Shown one piece after another: positions 24,848-32,991 of a DNA stretch of 33,797 nt. The DNA comes from Lewinella sp. Its GTDB lineage: Bacteria > Bacteroidota > Bacteroidia > Chitinophagales > Saprospiraceae. Location: NCBI GenBank assembly GCA_026421165.1, contig JAPKCQ010000007.1, forward strand, positions 1-33,797. Direction: 5' to 3'. The translations under genes were made by a program, and so were the position numbers. Below the pieces are notes generated by a model. It was not told the origin of the DNA and did no database searches. It worked only from the letters and a program-made list of their open reading frames with translations. Each line of letters begins with the position of its first letter. The stretch's first letter is position 1.

Positions 24848-25600
24848 TCAGGCTTCCTCAGAAGCAGTCGGGGGCGAAACTAGGTTAATAACCAGGTAAA
24901 CGCCAACGATGAAAGGGAAAGCCGCCGTTTGCAAAGTCGTAAGCAAAGCGATGGCAAGAACCACAAAGATAATTCGCGTCTCGTTGCCCGCCCACTTCAT
25001 GCCTTTGATCTTGAAAGAAAACATCGGGTGCTCACTGATGAGCAGGTAGCTGAAGGCGATAATCGCCGGGTAAAGTACGTAAGGGCTAAGCACCCAGCCT
25101 GCCCAACCGAAGGGATCGAGCGCGTAGATTAGCATCAGGCCGGTAGCGAAAACGGTACTCGTTGGAGTCGCAACGCCCATAAAATTTTCGGTCTGTCGTG
25201 TATCCAGATTGAATTTGGCGAGGCGGAGGGCGCTGAAGAGGACCACCATAAGGCCCGGCGCAGCGTACCACGACCAGGCGATTGGCATATTGTACTGTTC
25301 AATATTAGGCACGGATGCAGGTGCAGAGGCGTCACCAATGAAGAGCAAAGTATAGTAAATCACCCCCGGCACCACTCCGAAGGAGACCATGTCCGCCAGA
25401 CTGTCCAGTTCCTTGCCGTGCTCACTGGAGACATTGAGGAGGCGAGCAACTAAGCCGTCGGCAAAGTCGAACCAGCCAGCGGCAAACAGAAACCAGAAGG
25501 CTACAATAAACCGGTGATCAAGGATGCAAATGATGGCTGCACACCCACAAAACAGGTTGAGCAAGGTAATTACGTTGGGGATTTGAGACTTTAGCTTCAC
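24848..25600 (-). CDS. pssA: CDP-diacylglycerol-serine O-phosphatidyltransferase
   Basis: A 250-aa integral membrane CDP-alcohol phosphatidyltransferase, most likely PssA, which makes phosphatidylserine from CDP-diacylglycerol and serine, the first step to phosphatidylethanolamine. The catalytic motif D-G-x2-A-R-x8-G-x3-D-x3-D is intact in DGLVARLLNVSSEHGKELDSLAD. Before it, IPNVITLLNLFCGCAAIICI is the usual first helix; about six to eight hydrophobic helices follow. The start is GTG at 25600, with no upstream ATG and correct family N-terminus. A TAACTTTG box ends only 5 nt before the start, which would make the mRNA nearly leaderless. Downstream is purS. PgsA-type synthases share the motif but usually differ in the opening TLLNLFCG, so PssA is favoured. 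Confidence 0.85.
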   Translation of the reverse strand: MKLKSQIPNVITLLNLFCGCAAIICILDHRFIVAFWFLFAAGWFDFADGLVARLLNVSSEHGKELDSLADMVSFGVVPGVIYYTLLFIGDASAPASVPNIEQYNMPIAWSWYAAPGLMVVLFSALRLAKFNLDTRQTENFMGVATPTSTVFATGLMLIYALDPFGWAGWVLSPYVLYPAIIAFSYLLISEHPMFSFKIKGMKWAGNETRIIFVVLAIALLTTLQTAAFPFIVGVYLVINLVSPPTASEEA

Positions 25601-25604
25601 GTTA

Positions 25605-25636
25605 CAAAGTTAGAGTCCAGGAAACGAAGTTAGAGT
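25605..25636 (-). promoter_or_regulatory. Tandem repeat before pssA
   Basis: AAGTTAGAGT occurs at 25607-25616 and again at 25627-25636, exactly 20 bp apart, about two helical turns. The first copy overlaps CAAAGTTA, which on the minus strand is TAACTTTG, a match to the -7 consensus. The pair may be a binding site for a regulator of pssA-purS or the divergent T9SS gene, or a doubled promoter element. No clear -33 box is seen. Confidence 0.45.
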
Positions 25637-25642
25637 ACACTG

Positions 25643-25701
25643 TACTAAGTTGTCGAGTTTGGCTGAACTCGTAAATGTTACTAATCTGCTAAACTTAGTA
25701 A
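25643..25701. promoter_or_regulatory. Nested inverted repeats in divergent promoter region
   Basis: TACTAAGTT (25643-25651) pairs with AACTTAGTA (25692-25700). Inside it CGAGTT (25654-25659) pairs with AACTCG (25666-25671), and TTACTAA (25678-25684) pairs with TTAGTAA (25695-25701). The overlap means two alternative folds compete for the right-hand arm. This lies between pssA and the SprB-repeat gene and looks like an operator or structured leader; no known regulator site is recognised. Confidence 0.4.
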
Positions 25702-25799
25702 TAAGTCGTCCATCTACCAACGAACCCATGTACCGAACCGGTTATTAAAACTGTTAGATGCTAGTACCGTTCTTTACCCTCCCGTAAGCCCCCCCTCCG

Positions 25800-28700
25800 A
25801 TGAAAATATTTTACTCCTTTTCCCTACTTTATTTCCTGTTTCCCACCGTCGCCTGGAGCCAGCCTGCCAATGACGAGTGTGTGAACGCGATCATGCTGCC
25901 CATGGAACGAGAGTTTTGCACGGGCAACGCCGGAGCTACAAACATTGATGCTACCGGCTCCTTTACCGACTTGGCCCAGTACGATGTCTGCATTAGTGAA
26001 CAGGATGCTATCCGTGACGTGTGGTTCTCCTTCGTTGCGCTCGAGAACTCGGCCCGGGTTACCGTAGACGGCCGCATTATCGGTAATGAACGCGGCAGCT
26101 TACGGGAGCCGCAGATGACGCTGTACGAAGGCGGCTGCGGCGGGCTTATGCGCGACGATGCCCTAGTTTGTAAATCTCCCTTCGAGAACGTCAACGGCGT
26201 CAATGCCATCCTTGCTAACCTCACGGTAGGCGAGACCTATCATATAATGATCGGTGCCAGCAACGGTAACCAGGGTACCTTCGAGCTCTGCGTAAACCAG
26301 TTCAACGCCGTTCCGGAACCGGACGCTGATTGCCCGACGGGAGTTGTCCTCTGCGACAAATCCACCTTCAGTGTCGAAGCTCTAACGGGCAATGGAGCCA
26401 TCCGCGAAAACCTACAGGCCGGCGGTTGCGTCACCCCCGGTTGTAATCCCACCGAAGACAACTCCGCCTGGTATAAATGGACCTGCGACCAAGCCGGAAC
26501 CCTCGGCTTCACCATCACGCCCCTCGGTACGGCGGCCAACGAAGACATCGACTTCGCCGTCTACGAACTACCCAACGGCGTAGATGATTGCTCCGACCGC
26601 CTAACCCTTCGCTGCATGTACTCTGGTGAAACCAACGGAAACCCCGACAACGCCAACCTTCCCTGCCTCGGCGCTACCGGCCTGAGTACCACTGATACCG
26701 ACCAATCGGAGAGCTGCGGCTGCCAGGCGGGCAACAACAATTTTGCCGCAGCCCTCGACATGGTTCCCGGGAGGAGCTACGCCGTGGTGATCTTCAACTT
26801 CTCCGCCTCTGGCGATGGTTTCGATATGGAATTCAGCGGTACGGGTACCTTCCTCGGCCCACAGCCAGGATTTACTTTTTCGGAAAGTGAGGTTTGTGTC
26901 GGTGAGTCCCTCACCTTTCAGGACCAGTCTACTTCCGTAGACCAGATCGTTGGCCGGGAGTGGAACTTCGGCCCTACTGCTAATCCACAGTTCGCCTCCG
27001 GTCCCGGTCCTCACGCTGTCGTTTTCGGCGAAGCGGGTACGCCGGGAGTCGAATTGGTAATCACCACCAGCCGCGAGTGCCGGGAGGTACTCAACCAGCA
27101 GGAAGTGAACGTAATTTGTTGCCAGGGCCAGTTTACCGGCAACGCCACGACCAGCGACGTCCTTTGCCCCAACGATTCCACCGGCGCCATCAACTTTACG
27201 GCCAGCAGCAGCTTCTCCCCCACTACCCTCACCTACGCCTGGAGTACGGAAGAAGTGACGGAAGACCTCAACGGCCTCGGTACGGGCGATTATACCGTCA
27301 CCGTCAGCGATGAGTCCGGTTGCGAAGACGTTTTCTCCTACAGTATCGAAGGGCCGGAAGCCTTCGTATTCGACACCATGATCACCATGCCCTCCTGCGC
27401 TGGCGGGCTGGATGGCGCACTAGAATTTACCGCGCTGAGTGGAGGCCTCCCTCCCTACGAATACAGCATCGACGGCAGCGCCTTCGGGCCGAATAACCAG
27501 ATCAGTAGTATCGGAGTATCGAACGTTAACGTTCGGGTACGGGACGGCAACAACTGTATCGTTGAGCAAGACATCTTAGTGGACGAGCTCCAACTCGGCC
27601 TCGTGCAGGGAGTCGACGTATTCACCGAACCAGTCTGTGCGGGCGACGCCAACGGAAGTATTCAGATCGAGCTCGCCAACGGGCAACCCAACTTCCGCTA
27701 CGACTTCGGTCAGGGCGGCGGCTTCCAGAACAGCGATATCCAAAACGGACTGGCCGCCGGCATCTATAACATTACCGCCATTGACGCCGATGGCTGTACG
27801 GGAGAATTTCAGGTGGAGCTCACCGAGCCCCCAGCCATCACCCTCGCAGCTCAGGGCACGGGCAGCACCTGCTTCGGTACGGACGACGGGCAGATCATTG
27901 TCCTCTCCGGCGGCGGGCGACCCGGCTACACCTACACCTTTAACGGACAGCCAGCGACGGACACCGTTCAGATGGACCTCGTTCCCGGCAGCTATACCAT
28001 TAGGTTGACGGATCAAACTGGCTGCGTACGCTCCGTAACTGAAACCATTACGGAGCCGAACGAGATATTTCCCGTCTTGCTGGAGGAAAACAACCTCACC
28101 TGCTTCGACGAAGCCACCGGTTCCTTCCTGGTCACGGCCTCCGGCGGAACACCAGGCTACACCTACGCTACGGACGATCGCATATTCCAGCAGGACTCCC
28201 TTCTGGGCAACCTCCTTGCCGGAGACTACACCATTTTTATAATGGATGCCAACGGTTGCGTCGACTCTCTGCGCGGCAACCTGACCCAGCCCCGCGAATT
28301 CATCATTAACCCCGGCAACGACGCCCGCATATTTCTCGGCTTCGACACGCTGCTGCGGGCAGTAAGCAACTACAGCCCGGTAACCTACGAATGGGGTCCG
28401 GATGCTTTCGAGTGCATCAATGCTGAATGCTCCATCGTCCTCGCCGGGCCGGTGGAAACGACTTTATACACGGTAGTAGGCACCAATCCGGCCGGCTGTA
28501 CGGACACAGCATCGCTAGAATTAATTGTGGTCGAAGACCTACCGCTTTACATCCCCAACGCCTTCTCCCCGAACGGAGATGGCGCCAACGATGGCTTTAC
28601 CATCTTCGGCGGCCGGGCGGTACAGGAGATCGAGCACCTCCGTGTTTTTGACCGTTGGGGCGGGCTACAGTTTGAGAATATGAACTTTATGCCGAATGAG

Positions 28701-28832
28701 CCGAGCCTTGGTTGGGATGGGCTGGTAGATGGTCAGCCGGTTAACCCTGCGGTTTTTGTTTATTCTGCTTCTGTTCGGTTTATTAATGGTACTGTGCAGG
28801 AATATGCGGGAGACGTTACCGTCGTCAGATAG
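25800..28832 (+). CDS. SprB-repeat T9SS type B secreted protein
   Basis: A 1010-aa exported surface protein. Signal peptide FSLLYFLFPTVAWSQ; two N-terminal PPC-like domains (residues about 25-175 and 180-350) with paired cysteines; a PKD-like domain (about 352-440, ending before CCQG); then five SprB-type repeats of about 78 residues beginning near 453, 532, 612, 690 and 767, each with a C...G pattern at the start and a YT(V/I)xxxDxxGC motif near the end. From about residue 920, IPNAFSPNGDGANDGFTI starts a gliding-motility-associated type B C-terminal domain that directs export by the T9SS. Such proteins coat the cell surface and can act in adhesion or gliding; the exact role is inference. 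ATG 25800 is clear. Codon use changes abruptly to G/T-ending codons after about 28640. Confidence 0.9.
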   Translation: MKIFYSFSLLYFLFPTVAWSQPANDECVNAIMLPMEREFCTGNAGATNIDATGSFTDLAQYDVCISEQDAIRDVWFSFVALENSARVTVDGRIIGNERGSLREPQMTLYEGGCGGLMRDDALVCKSPFENVNGVNAILANLTVGETYHIMIGASNGNQGTFELCVNQFNAVPEPDADCPTGVVLCDKSTFSVEALTGNGAIRENLQAGGCVTPGCNPTEDNSAWYKWTCDQAGTLGFTITPLGTAANEDIDFAVYELPNGVDDCSDRLTLRCMYSGETNGNPDNANLPCLGATGLSTTDTDQSESCGCQAGNNNFAAALDMVPGRSYAVVIFNFSASGDGFDMEFSGTGTFLGPQPGFTFSESEVCVGESLTFQDQSTSVDQIVGREWNFGPTANPQFASGPGPHAVVFGEAGTPGVELVITTSRECREVLNQQEVNVICCQGQFTGNATTSDVLCPNDSTGAINFTASSSFSPTTLTYAWSTEEVTEDLNGLGTGDYTVTVSDESGCEDVFSYSIEGPEAFVFDTMITMPSCAGGLDGALEFTALSGGLPPYEYSIDGSAFGPNNQISSIGVSNVNVRVRDGNNCIVEQDILVDELQLGLVQGVDVFTEPVCAGDANGSIQIELANGQPNFRYDFGQGGGFQNSDIQNGLAAGIYNITAIDADGCTGEFQVELTEPPAITLAAQGTGSTCFGTDDGQIIVLSGGGRPGYTYTFNGQPATDTVQMDLVPGSYTIRLTDQTGCVRSVTETITEPNEIFPVLLEENNLTCFDEATGSFLVTASGGTPGYTYATDDRIFQQDSLLGNLLAGDYTIFIMDANGCVDSLRGNLTQPREFIINPGNDARIFLGFDTLLRAVSNYSPVTYEWGPDAFECINAECSIVLAGPVETTLYTVVGTNPAGCTDTASLELIVVEDLPLYIPNAFSPNGDGANDGFTIFGGRAVQEIEHLRVFDRWGGLQFENMNFMPNEPSLGWDGLVDGQPVNPAVFVYSASVRFINGTVQEYAGDVTVVR

Positions 28833-29024
28833 TTCCTGGCGCCTCGCGCTGCGTTTTAAAGTTGTACGACTTCGCAATATTCGTGGCAGTTTTGCCGGAA
28901 GGTGGCAAAGAAGAAGAGGTGGTGGAGTTTTTAATCCATCGTTTCTCCAACTTAAGTACTCGGGCAAAATTAATCGCACCATCCTTTTCGTACCTTGAAC
29001 TTTTAGAATCAACCTACCACGATC

Positions 29025-29891
29025 ATGACACGTCGCAAAGCCATTAAATCCGCCGCCCTCACGCTGGGAGCCGCTTCCATCGCAGGTGCCATTGGCGCCA
29101 CCGAAGCCGCCGACCAGCTCGTCGGTACCCAGTACAAAACCAATCACAGTACCTGCAAATGGTGCTACAGCGGCATCCCGCTGGAAGAACTCTGCGAACG
29201 CGGCCAGGACATCGGCCTGCAAAGCATCGAATTACTAACCGTAGACGACTGGCCGACGCTAAAAAAGTACGGCATGACCTGTGCCATGGGCACCCACAAA
29301 GACTTCAGCATCGAGATCGGCTGGAACGACCCGAAGAACCACGGCGTGATGCAGGAGCAGTACAAAAAGGTAATCCGGGATGCTGCCGACCACGACGTCA
29401 AAAACGTGATCGTCATGAGTGGTAACCGTCGCATGATCAGTGATTTCGACGGCATGATCAACTGCGCCGTCGGCCTACGCCCCATGGTAAAACTGGCCGA
29501 AGAAGCCGGCGTTACGCTGCAAATGGAACTGCTCAACAGCAAGGTGAACCACCCCGACTACATGTGCGATAAAACGCCCTGGGGCGCAGCACTTGCGGAG
29601 ATGATCGGCTCACCGAATTTCCAGCTGCTCTACGACATCTACCACATGCAAGTCATGGAAGGAGACGTAATCGACACCGTCAAGAAGTACCACGAGTACA
29701 TCGGCCACTACCACACCGGCGGCGTTCCCGGACGCAACGAAATCAACGACTCGCAGGAACTCAACTACCCAGCCATCATCCGCGCTATTCATGAAACGGG
29801 CTTTACCGGCTTCGTAGCGCAGGAATTCATTCCTACCTATGATGACAAAATCAAGGCGCTTAAGGAAGGAATTGATATTTGCTCCGTATAA
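29025..29891 (+). CDS. Hydroxypyruvate isomerase-like TIM-barrel protein
   Basis: A 288-aa TIM-barrel protein of the sugar phosphate isomerase/epimerase (AP endonuclease 2-like) family, closest in wording to hydroxypyruvate isomerase: LQMELLNSKVNHPDYMCD, LLYDIYHMQVMEGDVID, GHYHTGGVPGRNEIN and GFVAQEFIPTYD. These carry the Glu/Asp/His/Glu metal ligands, so it should be catalytically competent. The N-terminus MTRRKAIKSAALTLGAASIAGAIGA has an RR pair and a hydrophobic stretch like a Tat signal, so the protein may work in the periplasm. Physiological substrate is uncertain. It begins 192 nt after the SprB-repeat gene, with a weak TACCTTGA promoter-like box just upstream (28991). It is followed by a paired palindrome. 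Confidence 0.85.
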   Translation: MTRRKAIKSAALTLGAASIAGAIGATEAADQLVGTQYKTNHSTCKWCYSGIPLEELCERGQDIGLQSIELLTVDDWPTLKKYGMTCAMGTHKDFSIEIGWNDPKNHGVMQEQYKKVIRDAADHDVKNVIVMSGNRRMISDFDGMINCAVGLRPMVKLAEEAGVTLQMELLNSKVNHPDYMCDKTPWGAALAEMIGSPNFQLLYDIYHMQVMEGDVIDTVKKYHEYIGHYHTGGVPGRNEINDSQELNYPAIIRAIHETGFTGFVAQEFIPTYDDKIKALKEGIDICSV

Positions 29892-29901
29892 TTACTGGTC
29901 C

Positions 29902-29964
29902 CCCGGCCTTTGGGCCGGCAAGCGCAGCGATTACCTCGTTTCACTCGCCGGCCTAAAGGCCGGG
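29902..29964. repeat. Paired palindrome after the isomerase gene
   Basis: Arms 29902-29919 (CCCGGCCTTTGGGCCGGC) and 29947-29964 are complementary apart from one G-T position. Each arm is also a small palindrome by itself (CCGGCC / GGCCGG), so a cruciform with two side hairpins is possible. It starts 10 nt after the isomerase stop. This resembles a dispersed REP-like element or a terminator without a U-tract. Confidence 0.65.
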
Positions 29965-29981
29965 AAATCAAACCAACTATT

Positions 29982-30560
29982 ATGTTCAAAAAAACACCTC
30001 CGTATGTCCTCATCGGATGGATATGCTGCCTCCTAGTCGTACTACTCGTAGGTTATTTCTACCAGTTTCACGGCAGAGCGATAGGCAGTTTCTGGGTAGG
30101 GTTGATGGCTACGCTGTCCTTCACCACACTACTGATGTTTGTACTTGAAGTTTGGAAACTGGTAAACGATTACCAGAGCGGAAACCTCTTCCCGATGCGC
30201 AACGCGACCTTCTTCGTGGTATGTTTCAGCGTGGTAGCCTTGCCAATTCTAGGTATTTACGGAGCGGTTACCGGACAATCCTTAGAGGCTTCAACCATGC
30301 TACTGATTCCGGTCTTCCTTTTCATGGCCGTCCGGAATGTTTTTCGGGTTACGATTGATAGTGTGGCACTGGAGGCAAAGACCGGGTTCCGGGCACCCAT
30401 TTACGTTCCCTTATTCGACATCACTAAGGTAGAAGAAACGGACAGGGGAATTCATATCCACACGGCTGGAGGGAAGGATATTCGGTTGTTCCAGGCCTTC
30501 TTTTTTCCTGGTAGTTGGGAGAAATTGCGGGAGCGACTGAAAGAAATGGGTAGGAAGTAA
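29982..30560 (+). CDS. Small membrane protein, function unknown
   Basis: A 192-aa membrane protein with about four hydrophobic helices (VLIGWICCLLVVLLVGYFY, FWVGLMATLSFTTLLMFVL, ATFFVVCFSVVALPILGIY, ASTMLLIPVFLFMAV), followed by a soluble C-terminal half of beta character (VPLFDITKVEETDRGIHIHTAGGKDIRLFQAFF). That layout resembles membrane proteins with a PH-like cytoplasmic domain. The track start (29910) would add a basic extension encoded by the paired palindrome, so ATG 29982 (MFKKTPP) is preferred. I do not recognise the family; it stands alone downstream of the isomerase-like gene. Function unknown. Confidence 0.7.
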   Translation: MFKKTPPYVLIGWICCLLVVLLVGYFYQFHGRAIGSFWVGLMATLSFTTLLMFVLEVWKLVNDYQSGNLFPMRNATFFVVCFSVVALPILGIYGAVTGQSLEASTMLLIPVFLFMAVRNVFRVTIDSVALEAKTGFRAPIYVPLFDITKVEETDRGIHIHTAGGKDIRLFQAFFFPGSWEKLRERLKEMGRK

Positions 30561-30653
30561 TCGGCAAGTAAAAAGATAAGACTGACTACCACTTAACTAA
30601 TCGAATGTGATAGTTATTTGTGCGACGTCCCTTACTGCCTTCTACCCACTTAA

Positions 30654-31517
30654 TCATCGCCCCTTAAAGAATTTCAGCAGCGCCTTAGTATAATCCTCCG
30701 TAGTCTCCACACTCATGCTGTCCGCGCCAGATTTCTGGAAGGCATTTTTATGGTAATCCATATTCTTGGTGTACCAGTCGGTGTAGTGTTTTCGGACGCG
30801 ACGGCTGTCGGTATCTACCCATTGCGCCAGGCCGGTTTCGGCGTCGCGGGCATGAATGAGGCCTACAGCGGGTAGCTCGCGTTCGCGGGGGTCGTAGAGG
30901 TGCATCCCGATGAGGTCGTGGCGACGGGCGGCAATGCGGAGAGGTTTTTCGTAACCGTCGGCCAGGAAGTCGGAAAGAAGGAAGCAGATGCTCCGTTTTT
31001 TCACCATATTAGTGAAGTAGGTCAGTGCCATCCCGATATCAGTACCGGTGCCCGTCGGGCGGGTATCTAGCAGCTCGCGAATGATGCGAAGAATATGGCC
31101 ACGGCCTTTTTTCGGCGGGAGGAACTTTTCGACCTTATCGCTGAAGAGCAGTAGCCCCACCTTATCGTTGTTGTTGGTGGCCGAGAAGGCCAGCACGGCG
31201 CAAATCTCGGTGATCAACTCGTTCTTCAGTTGTTTGGTGGTGCCAAAGAAGCTGGACTTGCTGATGTCGACCAGTAGCATCACCGTCAGTTCCCGTTCTT
31301 CTTCGAAGACCTTCACGTAGGGTTCGTTGCTGCGGGCCGTTACGTTCCAGTCGATGTTGCGCACGTCGTCTCCGTACTGATAACCACGAACTTCGGAAAA
31401 CGACATGCCGCGGCCCTTGAAAGCGCTCTGGTATTCGCCGCTGAAGATCTGGCGGCTGAGGCCCTTGGTCTTTATTTCTATGCGGCGGACGCGTTTTAAG
31501 AGTTCTGTGGTTTCCAT
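30654..31517 (-). CDS. DUF58 domain protein
   Basis: A 287-aa DUF58 protein with a von Willebrand A-like fold. The hallmark GRGMSFSEVRGYQYGDDVRNIDWNVTAR is present (about residues 35-62), followed by VMLLVDISKSSFFG with the MIDAS-like DxSxS, and TGTGTDIGMAL. The start at ATG 31517 (METTELLKRVRRIEIKT) is the family N-terminus; the 30-residue extension in the track is not. DUF58 proteins usually sit beside a MoxR AAA+ ATPase and Bat/aerotolerance genes. Here the upstream side is a 528-nt gap and no MoxR gene is in view, so this copy is orphaned, at least locally. Likely cytoplasmic; the role is unknown. Confidence 0.88.
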   Translation of the reverse strand: METTELLKRVRRIEIKTKGLSRQIFSGEYQSAFKGRGMSFSEVRGYQYGDDVRNIDWNVTARSNEPYVKVFEEERELTVMLLVDISKSSFFGTTKQLKNELITEICAVLAFSATNNNDKVGLLLFSDKVEKFLPPKKGRGHILRIIRELLDTRPTGTGTDIGMALTYFTNMVKKRSICFLLSDFLADGYEKPLRIAARRHDLIGMHLYDPRERELPAVGLIHARDAETGLAQWVDTDSRRVRKHYTDWYTKNMDYHKNAFQKSGADSMSVETTEDYTKALLKFFKGR

Positions 31518-32051
31518 GTTTTGAGGGTTAGTTCGTTGGCCTTTTGGTTGGTTGGGCAAAATACGGATAAAGATGCAACCGGACTCGACAGGCGAGCTCT
31601 TCTGCATCCTGCTGACGACGGCTTGTCCCGAGTACTAAGGCCCATAAGCTGAACAAGAAATGATACGAATGCAACGGCAAAAAACATTTAGCTGTCGAGT
31701 TGTGCGTAACCTTTTTCGCACATTAAGTAATCGGACATTCACGACATGGCGTCACTCCGCGCCGCAGGCTAAAGCTATAGTTCCACCGCAACCAGGAACT
31801 CCACTACGTTTCGTCCTAGATTACCCTGGTTAAATCTCCACGAGATCGTTAGGTACAACTATGCCCTTAAACCTCCACTGCACCAGCGGCCGCGCCACCA
31901 ATTTACGAACGAGAAATATGGCCCCTGACTTGATTCGGGGCCTCATTATCATCCCAAAACAGCCTCCGTTAGCCTCCTTGACGGCCCACTCTGTCGAAAT
32001 AAAACCATTATCAGAACGAAAGTGCCCTTTTAATCGTTAATTAGTGTGACT
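31518..32051. other. Intergenic region with inverted repeats, no gene
   Basis: About 530 nt between the DUF58 and TM2 genes. It contains AACCAGG (31790-31796) paired with CCTGGTT (31825-31831), GGCCCC (31920-31925) paired with GGGGCC (31937-31942), and a stretch near 31795-31816 (GGAACTCCACTACGTTTCG) that resembles 20825-20846. None has a T-tract to prove termination. No protein-like reading frame was found; the region may be a degraded gene or a repeat-rich spacer. Confidence 0.5.
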
Positions 32052-32906
32052 ATGAAGGATAAAAACTTAGCAGCCGTACTGGCATTTTTTGGAGGGGCAG
32101 TCGGGCTGCACCGCTTCTACCTGGGCCAGATTGGCCTTGGTATTCTTTACATTTTTATTCCCCCACTCTCCATGCTGCTGGGTGTGATCGATGCCATCTC
32201 TTTCCTGAGCATGGACCAGAGTACTTTCGACGCCAAGTACAATAAGGAGCAGTACCATCCCGCGCAACCCGCCCATTCCGGGCGGAAAATCACCGACCGC
32301 GAACGCCGCCACCAGCAGCGCCAACAGGAACGCTCCCGTCGTGAACAGATGCGCGCAGATCAACGCGCTACTCGCCGCTCGGGCTCCGCTCCGCCACGCG
32401 CTACCCGCACCGCTCCGGTTAGTACGTCCGACGGCCAGGCCGAGCGCCAGGCAGGCCTTCGTTACTTCAAGGATTTTGAGTACGACCGCGCCATTATTGC
32501 CTTTGAACGCGCTCTTCAGAAAAACCCGCGCGACGTGGCTTCTCACTTCAACATCGCCTGCTCCTACAGCTGTGAAGAAGAAGCAGACAAGTCCTTCTAC
32601 CATCTCGACCGCGCCATCGCCCTCGGCTTCTCCGATTTTGAACGCATCCGTACCCACGACAGCCTCGCCTTCCTGCGGGTTCAAGCCAGCTTCCTGGCCT
32701 TTGAGGAAAACGGTTACCGCCTGGCTCCTGACCTGAGCGCTGAAGAGGCAGTACTTGAAAACCCCATCAAAAAAGAAGCGCTGGTAGAACTTCCCGAAAT
32801 CAACGACGACCTCCTGGAGCAACTCCAGCGGCTGGCCACCCTGAAGGAAAAAGGCCTGCTGACCGAAGGAGAATTTGCTACACAAAAAAAACGCCTTTTA
32901 GGTTAA
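32052..32906 (+). CDS. TM2 domain protein with TPR and SHOCT-like tail
   Basis: A 284-aa protein in three parts. Residues 1-60 form a TM2 domain: KNLAAVLAFFGGAVGLHRFYLGQ and a second helix ending in GVIDAISFL, which places it in the inner membrane. A very basic, glutamine/arginine-rich linker follows (about 75-125, ERRHQQRQQERSRREQ). Then a TPR-like segment (GLRYFKDFEYDRAIIAFERALQKNPRDVASHFNIACSY) and a SHOCT-like C-terminus (LLEQLQRLATLKEKGLLTEGEFATQKKRLL). The track begins at a GTG (32046), but ATG 32052 two codons later fits the TM2 start better. No enzymatic motif; a membrane adaptor or scaffold is the likely type of role. It precedes the CBS-domain gene by 85 nt on the same strand. Confidence 0.85.
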   Translation: MKDKNLAAVLAFFGGAVGLHRFYLGQIGLGILYIFIPPLSMLLGVIDAISFLSMDQSTFDAKYNKEQYHPAQPAHSGRKITDRERRHQQRQQERSRREQMRADQRATRRSGSAPPRATRTAPVSTSDGQAERQAGLRYFKDFEYDRAIIAFERALQKNPRDVASHFNIACSYSCEEEADKSFYHLDRAIALGFSDFERIRTHDSLAFLRVQASFLAFEENGYRLAPDLSAEEAVLENPIKKEALVELPEINDDLLEQLQRLATLKEKGLLTEGEFATQKKRLLG

Positions 32907-32991
32907 ACCGTTAGGTCGTTATAAGTTGGACCGCTTGGTCAGGCTTACTAACAACCTAGCTACTAACTTCTAACGATCTAACTTCTAAGCT

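Noticed and set aside
29025-29100. Strong Tat signal for the isomerase-like protein
   Set aside because: The RR pair and hydrophobic run are present, but the full S/T-RRxFLK consensus is not, so export is left as a possibility rather than a call.
28665-29222. 185-aa minus-strand ORF
   Set aside because: It overlaps the ends of two well-supported plus-strand genes and shows no domain or signal.
32067-32885. 272-aa minus-strand ORF opposite the TM2 gene
   Set aside because: Antisense to a clear TM2-TPR protein and without family features.
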